NCBI RefSeq assembly: GCF_900105475.1
Contig: NZ_LT629777.1
Location: 2,418,001-2,482,000 of the forward strand
Reading direction: 5' to 3'
Length of the DNA stretch: 64,000 bases
Source: Pseudomonas asplenii
GTDB taxonomy: Bacteria; Pseudomonadota; Gammaproteobacteria; Pseudomonadales; Pseudomonadaceae
Position numbers and translations under genes: made by a program. Under the pieces are notes generated by a model. The model searched no databases and had not been told where the DNA came from. It was given only the letters and a program-made list of their open reading frames with translations. The first letter of the stretch is position 1; each line of letters begins with the position of its first letter. Below, piece by piece: positions 8,785 through 16,541 of this stretch.

Positions 8785-8852
8785 TGCGTACAGTTCGCCA
8801 CCCTTGTCTCGCAGCAAGTTCGTGGCGATCTCTCCCTCGGTATGAGTGTTAG
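8748..8852 (+). CDS. Small leader ORF (34 codons) coupled to the downstream gene
   Basis: ATG at 8748 preceded at a short 3-nt spacing by AGGAGG (8739-8744), encoding a 34-residue basic peptide (starts MPAGILTNRSANLRTV, ends PRYEC). A longer in-frame start at 8712 would give 46 residues but has no ribosome site. Its TAG stop (8850-8852) overlaps the AGGAG ribosome site of the next gene, whose ATG is at 8863, so translation of the two could be coupled. The start lies inside the structured leader. The peptide has no recognisable family and could be a regulatory uORF rather than a functional protein. Confidence 0.4.
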   Translation: MPAGILTNRSANLRTVRHPCLAASSWRSLPRYEC

Positions 8853-8862
8853 GAGATTTACC

Positions 8863-9219
8863 ATGGTTAAGAAGATCACCCCTGATCCACCTCCCAGCTC
8901 CGACGATCCTGTGAATCCAATACGGCCGGATGCGGCTCGTTTGCTTGATACCCTCGCGTTGACCCTCTCCAAAACCGTCAATCACGCTGACCCGCTCTGT
9001 CCTACGATTTTTGCTATCCAGCCTGGTGTCACGGCTCATGATGCGTTGAGCTACGTGTCGAAATTGCTGGAGGTTGCTGAGCTGAACGGTGATGAGATCA
9101 GCTTGCATGAAAATCCGGTGGAACGGACGTTGTTCTGGGGCATGTTGCATTCGGTGGAGGTGGCGAAGGCTGTGGTGGATGCGTTGCTTGAGGGGGCGCC
9201 GCCGCCGCTGGATGTTTGA
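8863..9219 (+). CDS. Small DUF6124/DUF3077-like protein
   Basis: 118 residues from ATG 8863, chosen because AGGAG sits 8 nt before it; an in-frame ATG at 8842 has none. The segment FAIQPGVTAHDALSYVSKLLEVAE followed by RTLFWGMLHSVEVAKAVVDALLEG fits the pattern of small proteins annotated DUF6124 or DUF3077 in Pseudomonas: a proline-rich N-terminus, an x-PGV-x-x-x-DAL motif and two helices. No signal peptide or membrane segment, so cytosolic. Function of the family is unknown. It is monocistronic, followed directly by a terminator hairpin, and preceded by the structured leader. Confidence 0.7.
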   Translation: MVKKITPDPPPSSDDPVNPIRPDAARLLDTLALTLSKTVNHADPLCPTIFAIQPGVTAHDALSYVSKLLEVAELNGDEISLHENPVERTLFWGMLHSVEVAKAVVDALLEGAPPPLDV

Positions 9220-9236
9220 TTTATCAACGTAAGCAT

Positions 9237-9266
9237 GAAGCCGCCTCATTAGGGCGGCTTCTTCGT
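9237..9266 (+). terminator. Rho-independent-type terminator
   Basis: GAAGCCGCC (9237-9245) pairs with GGCGGCTTC (9254-9262 region) around a short loop, followed by a pyrimidine-rich TTCTTCG tail, 17 nt after the stop of the 118-residue gene. The helicase gene coming from the right also ends just beyond, so the hairpin could serve both. Confidence 0.65.
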
Positions 9267-9298
9267 CGCAACTGTCATAGGGCGTTTGCCAGTGACTT

Positions 9299-11050
9299 CT
9301 AACCTTCGCCGTTGACGTTTGTGAGCAGAAACTGCTGCAGCGCCGGATCGACCGCGTACAGCACAACCCCTCGACGAGCCCTTGTGAGAAGTACGTAATA
9401 GATGTTGCGAATGACTTGTTCGCGTACGGCAGGATCTGTTCGCATATTGCTTAGTCTCCTGTCCGCATTGCAGCTTGGGTCAATTTCGATTCGACCATTT
9501 CTCAGGACGATGTCCGGCCCAAGAATGACTCCCACATAGTCATACTCAAACCCTTGTACCGTATAAATGGCACCGACTTCCTCATGGTATCCGACGAGTT
9601 GATTCCACTCCTTGAATGCCATTTTCTGGTTCCAACGAGCCTGCCATGGCCCAATATGGATGTCTGTGCCGACCCCGGGAGTGCGCTCCGTCTGCCAGTG
9701 CCAGCAGTAACCCGCCACGATTCGGCCTGATGCATTGCCTTGGGCCTGCTCTCTCAGGTGGTCCTCCATGGCTTGGGGGGATTCAGCCAACTGCACTGAG
9801 AATTCCGGGACTGATGAATACGCCTGGGTTGCTGCGCCGAACACTAGGTCGTAGACCCAATCCACATAGCTGTTGGCACCACGACATCTCAACTGCTCGT
9901 CCAGTACATGGGTTATCACGTGGTAACCACGTGCATGGGCCATTTGCTGGATGTCATTGCTGCGGCAGTTCTCATCTGGACTGATCCACTGAGAATCATC
10001 GATGAAAAAGACAATGAGGTGCTTGTTGTCCATCAAGCCTGCGGCTGTTGCTTTTGTCAGGCGATGGGCTTCATCAACGACCAGATAAGGAGTGACCGCC
10101 CTGCCATTTACCGCGAAGTCCAAGCCTTTTATGCACTGGCCGATAGCGGCTGACTTGACGTAATACTTCGGATTCTTGCCCAGCTTCATGAGGTGCTGCA
10201 CAAGCTTCATGGCAAGAACGGTTTTTCCGGTGCCGACCAATCCGTGGATGATTACGCAAGTGTTCGTCTGAACCTGTTGCACCAGTGGCGCAATCTTTTT
10301 GAAAGCATGCGTTTGCTGACCAGTCGCCTTGAAGAGGTCACTGCAATTGAGTTTTTCGCTGAAGTTCAGGATAAATGCGTCCGAGTACTTTCTCTGTGGC
10401 GAGGTCAGGTGCGCAAGTGCCTGTGTCGGACGCTTAAGTCGGGATAGCAGCAGCGCGGCATCCTGTTCTCCATGGTTTAGAGAGCGGAGCAAGGAACTGC
10501 TGACATGTGAGCTGAACTCATTGGCACGCAACACTTCCTCTTTCGGTTTTTCCTGGTAGTTATGAAGAAAAACCAGCGTGTTAATGATGGGTTTGAAGTC
10601 TCCGAAGTTGAGCGCATGTTCCAGCGCCGATCGGTAGATATTCACTTGCTCACAGGGGTGTTTGCTTGTGTAGGGCTCGGAGGCCGCGACTTCAAGCCAG
10701 GTCAGGCCGTGATTGGCGCGCAATTTCACGGAGCCTTGTGTCCATTGCTTCAACTCGATGACGATGATTTCCAGTCCCGATTCGCTCTCGCCTATCAGGA
10801 TGCAATCGGCACGTTCAGAGCCAATCGGCATCGGGTACTCGATCAGGATATGACCTTGGAGTGGCGGTTGCTGTTGTAGGAGCAACTTGGCGAGTTCAGG
10901 AAGGGAGTTCCTCCAGGAGCGGGTTTCGGATGCCGATAGTTCCGAATCGGGAAATGTCAGGGCGAAGTCCTTGCACAGCCTTTCGATAAACTCCGGCTTT
11001 GCTGCTTCCAAGCAGAAGTCTTCGATCTTGAGGGTCGCAAGAGCCGCCAT
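9299..11050 (-). CDS. PD-(D/E)XK nuclease-DUF2075 helicase, copy A
   Basis: 583 residues from ATG 11050; a GTG 9 nt upstream is also possible. The N-terminal ~110 residues carry a PD-(D/E)XK-like core: D82 in ERADCILIG, then E99 and K101 in VIELKQW. A P-loop ATPase of the DUF2075 group follows, with Walker A GLVGTGKT at about 270-277, VVDEAHRL as Walker B, FFIDDSQWISP, and the C-terminal VQGFEYDYVGVI and LLTRARRGVVLY motifs of superfamily 1-like helicases. Cytosolic, no signal. It is a distant paralogue of the copies at 11364 and 14649, which share the same architecture. The ATG starts 2 nt after the stop of a 45-codon MazG-like remnant, so expression is probably coupled. Defence against foreign DNA is inferred from the architecture and neighbours. 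Confidence 0.82.
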   Translation of the reverse strand: MAALATLKIEDFCLEAAKPEFIERLCKDFALTFPDSELSASETRSWRNSLPELAKLLLQQQPPLQGHILIEYPMPIGSERADCILIGESESGLEIIVIELKQWTQGSVKLRANHGLTWLEVAASEPYTSKHPCEQVNIYRSALEHALNFGDFKPIINTLVFLHNYQEKPKEEVLRANEFSSHVSSSLLRSLNHGEQDAALLLSRLKRPTQALAHLTSPQRKYSDAFILNFSEKLNCSDLFKATGQQTHAFKKIAPLVQQVQTNTCVIIHGLVGTGKTVLAMKLVQHLMKLGKNPKYYVKSAAIGQCIKGLDFAVNGRAVTPYLVVDEAHRLTKATAAGLMDNKHLIVFFIDDSQWISPDENCRSNDIQQMAHARGYHVITHVLDEQLRCRGANSYVDWVYDLVFGAATQAYSSVPEFSVQLAESPQAMEDHLREQAQGNASGRIVAGYCWHWQTERTPGVGTDIHIGPWQARWNQKMAFKEWNQLVGYHEEVGAIYTVQGFEYDYVGVILGPDIVLRNGRIEIDPSCNADRRLSNMRTDPAVREQVIRNIYYVLLTRARRGVVLYAVDPALQQFLLTNVNGEG

Positions 11051-11052
11051 TG

Positions 11053-11190
11053 TCACCACCCCATGCCGAATTCATGACCCAGCGCCAATGCGTCAGGCGC
11101 ACGAAGTTGGTGCCAGTCCAGATTGCTGGTTAATTGCTCAAGGGCTAGGCGGCTGGTTTCGAGGTGCTGGGAGGTGGCAGTAATGGTCAC
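11053..11190 (-). pseudogene. MazG-like remnant (45 codons) ahead of copy A
   Basis: A GTG-started frame with AGGA 8 nt upstream encodes a 45-residue peptide. Its segment ALEQLTSNLDWHQLRAPDAL aligns without gaps to ALEKFASDRNWAQFHSPKNL of the intact MazG-like protein at 13295-13678, and ETSRLA matches ETTRLA. Upstream DNA is also alike: both read CTGCTC(A/G)ACACCACAGGA shortly before GTGACCA. The frame stops where the GEVGEL metal-binding motif should begin, so the catalytic EXXE...EXXD part is lost. It may persist only as a coupled translated leader for the helicase gene 2 nt downstream. Confidence 0.6.
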
Positions 11191-11252
11191 GAAGATTCCT
11201 GTGGTGTTGAGCAGGCGAGAAGGTGGTGGCCACCATTTCGCCTTTATTCCAG

Positions 11253-11299
11253 ATGCTCGACACCATACTTCCTACAGGCAAGATGAGGAAGTGTGTACG
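11253..11299 (-). promoter_or_regulatory. Shared upstream element, copy A
   Basis: This 47-bp stretch matches 13730-13776 at about 39 of 47 positions, including ACCATACTTCCTAC and ATGAGGAAGTG blocks. Within it ACTTCCT and AGGAAGT form an inverted repeat. It lies 63 bp before the MazG remnant start, much as its twin lies 52 bp before the intact mazG start, so it is probably a promoter or operator common to the two loci. Confidence 0.55.
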
Positions 11300-11363
11300 A
11301 ATTTTCGTTAATGATTGAAGGGGGAAGTCATTGGGCCCAAGGGGCCCAATGAGAGCTACTGCA

Positions 11364-13265
11364 CTAGGCCAATAGTGGCTCGGAAAGAGCGGGAGCATTT
11401 GCCTTGCGCACGAGCAAGCGTTCGCGGAAGTACTGGGCCGTTTCTTCATCTGTGCAGTACAGGTAGCAACCCTTCATTCCGCGGGTCATCAGGGTCCTGT
11501 AGGTGTTCTTGATGATCAGGTCGAGTAGTTGCCGCATCTTGTCCGGCTCGGCTTTCATGAGTTTCTTGTAGCCGAAGACCGAGCGATCATTCTTGTCGCG
11601 TTGCTCCGGGACTGTAACCACGCTGCCATCCCGTATGATCATGTCGGGGCCGATGATCACGCCGATGTAGTCCACCTCCAGTCCCTGGCAGGTGTGGATG
11701 CAGCCCACCTGTTCGACAGAGTTCTGCGCGATGATCCACCGCTTCTCGTCTTCCTCCAGGTTCCACTGGCGACGGTAGTGCTCACCAATGACGATATCGT
11801 CTTCGGTTGCTCGCTTCTTGCTGTTCCAGGGCCAGCAGTAACCGGCGACAACGCGGGCCTTGTTGTTGCCGTTCTTGCTCTCGATCGCGGCATGCATGGC
11901 TTGCGGCGTGTCGAACACCTTGAACTCGTATTCGTCGGTATTGAGATGGTGGTTTGCTGTTTCTCGCACTTGAAGTACGTTATCGAGCCAGGCCAGGTAG
12001 CCATCCGAGCCGCTGCAACGGAATTGTGAGGTGAGGACGTATTCCTCGATTTCGGCACCGCGTGCCTTGGCAAACGCACGGATGGCGTCGCGATTGCCGA
12101 TATCTTTCAGGGTGACGCGCTGGTCCTCGTCGATGAAGAAGATCGTGCAGCGCGCAGCGTTGATCAGCTCCTTGATCTGGTTGTCGCCTTTTTGGCCGTA
12201 GAGATCGCTTTTCTCGGTCAGGCGATGGGCTTCGTCTACCACCAGGAAATCGAATGTATCGGTGGGCGATTCCATGAACGAGCCAGAGCCGGTGAACAGC
12301 TGTGAAAAATGGCTGCGGGGCAGTGCGCCGGTCAGCTTACTTTCGTACACCTGCCGAGGGGCGGAGTTCTTCGAGACGTATTTTCCCACCAGTCCGCGAC
12401 TAGTGAGGTTGACCAGCAGGTTGAGCGCCACCACGGATTTACCGGTGCCTGGCCCGCCCTCGATGATCACCACTTTCGGGCGCTCCGTTGAAGCGCTTGT
12501 CGCGGCGGCCATGCAGCTCTCATGGATCTCTTTCTGGTCGTCGATAAGGACGAACTCGGCCTGCTTCTTCAGCAGTTTGACCAGCGAGTCGGCTAGAGCC
12601 TTCGATGGGCGGATGGGGCTGGCCATCAGTTCATGTAGCACGCGCTTTTCATCGCCCTTGGCGATGTGCTGCTTTATGAACGCCCGCATACGGGCCAGTT
12701 CATCTTTGCCCTTCATGAACAGCGGGGCCTTGCTGATGTAGGCCTGGTAGTGAGGTCCGTCGATGACGTTATCTGGCATATAGTTATGCAGATAGGCGCA
12801 GGCATGCACTTGGATGCCGCCGGAATACACAGCCTCGTTGAATCCTTCCAGCAGCGAGGCGTACGACCACGCCTGATAGGACGGATGTACGGTTTCCCGG
12901 ATCTTGCGACCTAGGAGGGTTTTGACAATGGCGTCCTTGAATGTGGCACTGGCTTCAGCCCATTGTTTCAGCTCAACCAGCACCACGTTTTGCTTGCCGC
13001 TGGCATCCATGCCGGTCAGGGTGATATCGATACGCTTTGAGGTCTGTGGGATGTGCAGCTCAATGGCCACGCCGATGTCATTGGGGATTTCTTCGTCGCG
13101 CAACACCCGTGACATGGCTCCGAGAGAATTCTTCCAGGCGTTCATTTCTGCGGCTGCGACGATTCGGCCGGTGGCTGACTCGAAACTACGGAGGATCACG
13201 TCCTCGATGTCGTCGTTATCGTTGTCTTTCTGAAACTGCTGTTTGGTCGCTTCGTAAACGATCAA
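11364..13265 (-). CDS. PD-(D/E)XK nuclease-DUF2075 helicase, copy B
   Basis: 633 residues. N-terminal nuclease-like module with D80 (KRIDITL), E98 and K100 (LVELKQW); P-loop GGPGTGKS at 270-277; VVDEAHRL at about 342-349; FFIDEDQRVTL; and C-terminal TCQGLEVDYIGVIIGPD and RTLMTRGMKGCYLY motifs. The whole length matches the 622-residue copy C closely (for example DNDNDDIEDVILR and ELHIPQ(T/S)SKRID), so the two are recent paralogues. It follows the mazG-like gene by 29 nt on the same strand and is evidently its operon partner. The fold suggests a nucleic-acid translocase that cuts; the substrate is unknown. Neighbouring Hachiman and reverse-transcriptase genes favour a defence role, which is inference. 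Confidence 0.85.
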   Translation of the reverse strand: MIVYEATKQQFQKDNDNDDIEDVILRSFESATGRIVAAAEMNAWKNSLGAMSRVLRDEEIPNDIGVAIELHIPQTSKRIDITLTGMDASGKQNVVLVELKQWAEASATFKDAIVKTLLGRKIRETVHPSYQAWSYASLLEGFNEAVYSGGIQVHACAYLHNYMPDNVIDGPHYQAYISKAPLFMKGKDELARMRAFIKQHIAKGDEKRVLHELMASPIRPSKALADSLVKLLKKQAEFVLIDDQKEIHESCMAAATSASTERPKVVIIEGGPGTGKSVVALNLLVNLTSRGLVGKYVSKNSAPRQVYESKLTGALPRSHFSQLFTGSGSFMESPTDTFDFLVVDEAHRLTEKSDLYGQKGDNQIKELINAARCTIFFIDEDQRVTLKDIGNRDAIRAFAKARGAEIEEYVLTSQFRCSGSDGYLAWLDNVLQVRETANHHLNTDEYEFKVFDTPQAMHAAIESKNGNNKARVVAGYCWPWNSKKRATEDDIVIGEHYRRQWNLEEDEKRWIIAQNSVEQVGCIHTCQGLEVDYIGVIIGPDMIIRDGSVVTVPEQRDKNDRSVFGYKKLMKAEPDKMRQLLDLIIKNTYRTLMTRGMKGCYLYCTDEETAQYFRERLLVRKANAPALSEPLLA

Positions 13266-13294
13266 GGTCCTTCTTCCTTACTGAAGCCGGGCAA

Positions 13295-13678
13295 TCAGAG
13301 TTGGTCGTATTTCTTTGCGCTGTTCCGAGCCTTCTCGACCGGGTACTTCTCGCCGTTGAGTTGCAGCTTGCGTTGGGCCGCGGCGTTCAGATCGACGCCA
13401 AGCACCGAGGCCAGGCGCACCAGGTACATGAGCACGTCAGCCAGCTCTTCCTCGACGGCTTGGGCTGTTTCGGGCGTGCGAGCGGCGGACTTGGAGGCGT
13501 CTTCGGTCAGCCACTGGAAGATTTCGGTCAGTTCGCCGACTTCGCCGCTCAGGGCCATGACCAGGTTCTTGGGGGAGTGGAACTGGGCCCAGTTACGGTC
13601 GCTGGCGAATTTTTCGAGAGCTTGAGCGAGTCGGGTGGTCTCGACGAGCTGGGCAGAGGCGTGGGTGGGCGTGGTCAC
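13295..13678 (-). CDS. MazG-like nucleotide pyrophosphohydrolase, copy B
   Basis: 127 residues, GTG start at 13678. Shows the EXXE...EXXD metal-binding signature of MazG/all-alpha NTP pyrophosphatases: GEVGELTEIFQWL (first pair) and EEELADVLMYLVRLASVLGVDL (second pair). Members hydrolyse (d)NTPs or related nucleotides to the monophosphate and pyrophosphate. Head gene of a two-gene operon with the nuclease-helicase of copy B. Its paralogue at 16542-16925 precedes copy C in the same way, and a remnant precedes copy A. Nucleotide depletion or clearance of modified nucleotides would fit a defence role but is not shown by the sequence. Confidence 0.88.
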   Translation of the reverse strand: MTTPTHASAQLVETTRLAQALEKFASDRNWAQFHSPKNLVMALSGEVGELTEIFQWLTEDASKSAARTPETAQAVEEELADVLMYLVRLASVLGVDLNAAAQRKLQLNGEKYPVEKARNSAKKYDQL

Positions 13679-13729
13679 GGAGGTGTCCTGTGGTGTCGAG
13701 CAGGCAAGGCCGGGGGGGATTTAGTACGG

Positions 13730-13776
13730 ATGCTCGATACCATACTTCCTACGGTTGATATGAGGAAGTGCGTGCG
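13730..13776 (-). promoter_or_regulatory. Shared upstream element, copy B
   Basis: Twin of 11253-11299 (about 39 of 47 positions identical), located 52 bp before the mazG-like start. Contains the inverted blocks ACTTCCT and AGGAAGT and, read toward the gene, GGTATCGAGCAT that could supply an extended -10. No regulator gene sits beside it. No counterpart is seen before the copy C mazG gene. Confidence 0.55.
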
Positions 13777-13853
13777 ACATTTCTTTGGAGTGTGAGGGAA
13801 ATTGTCGACTATGTTTCAGCATGACCTGCTTGAGCAAGGCTGGAAATGAAGAA

Positions 13854-14320
13854 TTAAATTCGTCCCCATTTCCCCCATTTCCCCAACCTGATCATTTGCC
13901 AAGCATCGATAGCGCGAGGGATACCGGTGCCCAAACCGCGATAGGGGGAGAATGTGCACAGCATGGGAGGTGAGCGTCGGGTTACGACGGTTGGACAGGC
14001 CGAATTGAATTTTATCGGTATCGAGCACGTCAGGCAGGTGCCCAGAGCTGATCCGTTCGATGTGGTCGGCGAAGATCATGATCCGGATGGAGGCGTTGAC
14101 AAAGTAGTCGCGGTGGATCAGTGCATTGACCAGCAGTTCTTCGAACACTTCTTCTGGCACTTCCAACTCGCCGAGGGTGTTGAAGCCCTGCTGGAGCTGC
14201 AGATGGTGCAGATGGTGCAGATTGCGTTTGATGAAGGCCAGGCTGCGTCGCTACTGCTCTTGCAGGTTGCCGTCGATGTTCTCGCTGTCGAGGTACTGGC
14301 GGTCATGCAGCACCTGGCGA
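13854..14320 (-). pseudogene. Broken RecG-like/AlbA_2-type ATP-binding regulator fragment
   Basis: Reading leftward from about 14320, FRQVLHDRQYLDSENIDGNLQ, then RRSLAFIKRN, ELEVPEEVFEELLVNALIHRDYF, IRIMIFADHIERISSGHLPD and SNRRNPTL match the C-terminal ATP-binding half of proteins annotated as ATP-binding or putative DNA-binding transcriptional regulators. An in-frame TAG at 14251-14253 interrupts it, and near 13940 the frame must shift to continue as GTGIPRAIDAWQMIR before a TAA at 13854. The N-terminal AlbA_2 part is absent, cut off at the terminator hairpin at 14341-14365. A decayed passenger gene. Confidence 0.7.
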
Positions 14321-14340
14321 AATGCAAACGCCAGAAACAA

Positions 14341-14365
14341 CAAAACCCGAACAAGGCGGGTTTTG
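14341..14365. terminator. Bidirectional terminator-type hairpin
   Basis: CAAAACCCG (14341-14349) and CGGGTTTTG (14357-14365) are perfect complements around a 7-nt loop, with A/T-rich flanks on both sides. It lies next to a tRNA-3'-end-like sequence, the arrangement seen where a tRNA or tmRNA is followed by its terminator. Confidence 0.6.
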
Positions 14366-14390
14366 TTTGGTGGGCCGGGGTAATTTGAAA
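14366..14390 (-). other. tRNA/tmRNA 3'-end-like sequence, possible old attachment site
   Basis: On the minus strand this reads like a decayed T-loop and acceptor end (TTTCAAAT, CCCCGGCCCACCA), close to the 3' end of ssrA at 26835 (TTCAAATCC, CCGGCTCCACCA) and in the same orientation. Such partial duplicates mark the distal end of elements integrated in tRNA or ssrA genes. If so, it bounds a ~12.5-kb segment ending at ssrA. Between here and 14648 I see no gene or strong signal. Confidence 0.4.
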
Positions 14391-14648
14391 CAAGTCGGTA
14401 TCTATCGGTTTTTTCTGGTTAATAATTTATTGGTCAACTTGCTTGGAATACCAGTTGGAACGCTGCGTGGTCTGGATTCCGATGGACGGTGCTTTTTCCA
14501 CCACGCCATTAATGAGTCGGCATCGAATCTATCAAGCAAATGGCCGTGTAAACACTAGCTATGGCTGGTGACCAACTGCTGATGATCATGGCCCCTGCGC
14601 GTACGATGCTCCACTCGTAGGTACAGAGGCTCCTAGCAAACGATTCCG

Positions 14649-16517
14649 TCAGTGACTGCTGTGTTGACTAAGTCGGCTCTTGAAGAATTGCGCAGTCTCT
14701 TTATCGGTGCAGTACAGGTAGCAACCCTTCATCCCGCGAGTCATCAAGGTTCGGTACGTATTTTTGATGATCAGGTCAGTTTCTTTTTTCGCCAGAGCAG
14801 GTTGCTCCTTCATCATTTTTTTCCAGCCGCGAATCGATTTATCGTGTTTGTCGCGCTCATTCGGGGATGTCACAACGTTGCCATCACGTACGACCAGGTC
14901 TGGCCCGATAATGACTCCGATATAGTCGACTTCCAGACCTTGGCAGGTATGAATGCAGCCAACCTGCTCGATGGAGTTCTCAGCGATGATCCAAAGGCTG
15001 CCATCCTGATCCAGGTTCCATTGTCGCGTGTAGTCACCGATGACGATATCGGCAGCGTTGGGGGCTTTCTTGCTCAACCAAGGCCAACAGTAGCCCGCGA
15101 CTACGCGAGCCTTGTTTCCATGGTTTTTCTCGTCGATGGCGTCATGCAGCGCCTGAGGCGAGTCGAACACCTTGAACTCGTACTCCGAGGTGTCGAGCGT
15201 CGGATTTGCTGTCGAGCGAATGCCAAGGACGTCATCCAGCCATGCCATGTAACCGTCAGAACCACTGCAGCGGAACTGTGAAGACAGCACATATTCCTCG
15301 ACCACAGCCCCCTTGGCTTTGGCAAAGGCGCGTATCGCCTGCTTGCTGCCTATGTCGCTCAGGGTCACACGTTGGTCTTCATCGATGAAGAAAATTGAGC
15401 ATTTCGCTGATTCAATCAGCTCCTTGATCTGGTTTTCGCCAAGGTTCCCATAAAGCCCGCTTTTCTCATTCAGCCGGTGAGCTTCGTCCACGATAAGCGC
15501 ATCGAATGTGTTGGGCTCAGTGTCGATGAACGCCCCAGAGCCTGAAAAGAAATTCGAGAAATGGCTGCGTTTGATGGTGCCAACCAGTTTGCTTTCGTAG
15601 ACCTTGCGTGGGGCGGCATTCTTCGAGACATATTTGCTTAACAGCCTCAATTCTGTGAGCCTCACCAGCAAATTGATAGCCAGAACAGTTTTCCCGGTGC
15701 CCGGCCCCCCTTCAATGATCAGCACCTTTGGTGCCTGGTCCGAGGCTTCGCTTGCTGCCGCAAGCGCCGACTCAAAAATTGCTTTCTGATCGTCTATCAA
15801 TACGAACTCTGGCTTGCCTGTCATCAGCCCTTCAAGGGCTTCGGCTAGCGCTTTGGACGGGCGGATTTTCCCATCGGACAGTTCGTAGAGAACCTCTTTG
15901 TTGTCGCCCTGAGCAATATGCTTTTTCAGGAAGCTTCTGAGTTTGGTGAGCTCGTCCGGCCCTTTCAGGAACAGTGGGGCTTTGCTGATGTGGGGCTCGT
16001 AGTGAGCTGAGTCGATGATGCCGTCGCTGACGTAGTTATGAAGGTAGGCACACGGACGGATCTCGATGCTTTTGTCATACACCGCCTCGTTGAAGCCCTC
16101 CAGCAGCGCGGCGTATGACCATACCTGATAGGACGGGTGAATGGTCTCAACGAGGCCGCCACCCAATGCCGTTTTGACGATGGCATCCTTGGTGGTGGCG
16201 TTGGCCTTGCTCCATTGCTTCAATTCGATCAAGACGGCTTTTTTTGCCTGATTTTCGTCGCGACCGGTGAGCAGAAAATCGATTCGCTTCGACGACTGCG
16301 GAATGTGTAACTCAATGGCCAGGCCCGCGTCGCTCGGCAGGCCTTCATCCCTAAGGACCTTGGCCATGTACGTTAGCGATCCTTGCCACGACCTGATTTC
16401 CGACCTGCCAACGGTCTTGCCGGTGGCCTCCTTGTAATGCCTGAGGATCACGTCCTCGATGTCATCGTTATCGTTGTCTTTTAGAAATTGCTGTTTGGTC
16501 GCAGCGTAAACGATCAC
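14649..16517 (-). CDS. PD-(D/E)XK nuclease-DUF2075 helicase, copy C
   Basis: 622 residues, same build as copy B: D80 in KRIDFLL, E98 and K100 in LIELKQW; P-loop GGPGTGKT at about 270; LIVDEAHRL; FFIDEDQRVTL; TCQGLEVDYIGVIIGPD; RTLMTRGMKGCYLYCTD near the end. Protein similarity to copy B runs over the whole length, while DNA third positions differ, so the duplication is not very recent or the copies were acquired separately. It follows its mazG-like partner by 24 nt. All catalytic motifs look intact. Confidence 0.85.
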   Translation of the reverse strand: MIVYAATKQQFLKDNDNDDIEDVILRHYKEATGKTVGRSEIRSWQGSLTYMAKVLRDEGLPSDAGLAIELHIPQSSKRIDFLLTGRDENQAKKAVLIELKQWSKANATTKDAIVKTALGGGLVETIHPSYQVWSYAALLEGFNEAVYDKSIEIRPCAYLHNYVSDGIIDSAHYEPHISKAPLFLKGPDELTKLRSFLKKHIAQGDNKEVLYELSDGKIRPSKALAEALEGLMTGKPEFVLIDDQKAIFESALAAASEASDQAPKVLIIEGGPGTGKTVLAINLLVRLTELRLLSKYVSKNAAPRKVYESKLVGTIKRSHFSNFFSGSGAFIDTEPNTFDALIVDEAHRLNEKSGLYGNLGENQIKELIESAKCSIFFIDEDQRVTLSDIGSKQAIRAFAKAKGAVVEEYVLSSQFRCSGSDGYMAWLDDVLGIRSTANPTLDTSEYEFKVFDSPQALHDAIDEKNHGNKARVVAGYCWPWLSKKAPNAADIVIGDYTRQWNLDQDGSLWIIAENSIEQVGCIHTCQGLEVDYIGVIIGPDLVVRDGNVVTSPNERDKHDKSIRGWKKMMKEQPALAKKETDLIIKNTYRTLMTRGMKGCYLYCTDKETAQFFKSRLSQHSSH

Positions 16518-16541
16518 GGGTTGTCCTTAGATTCGGGTTGA

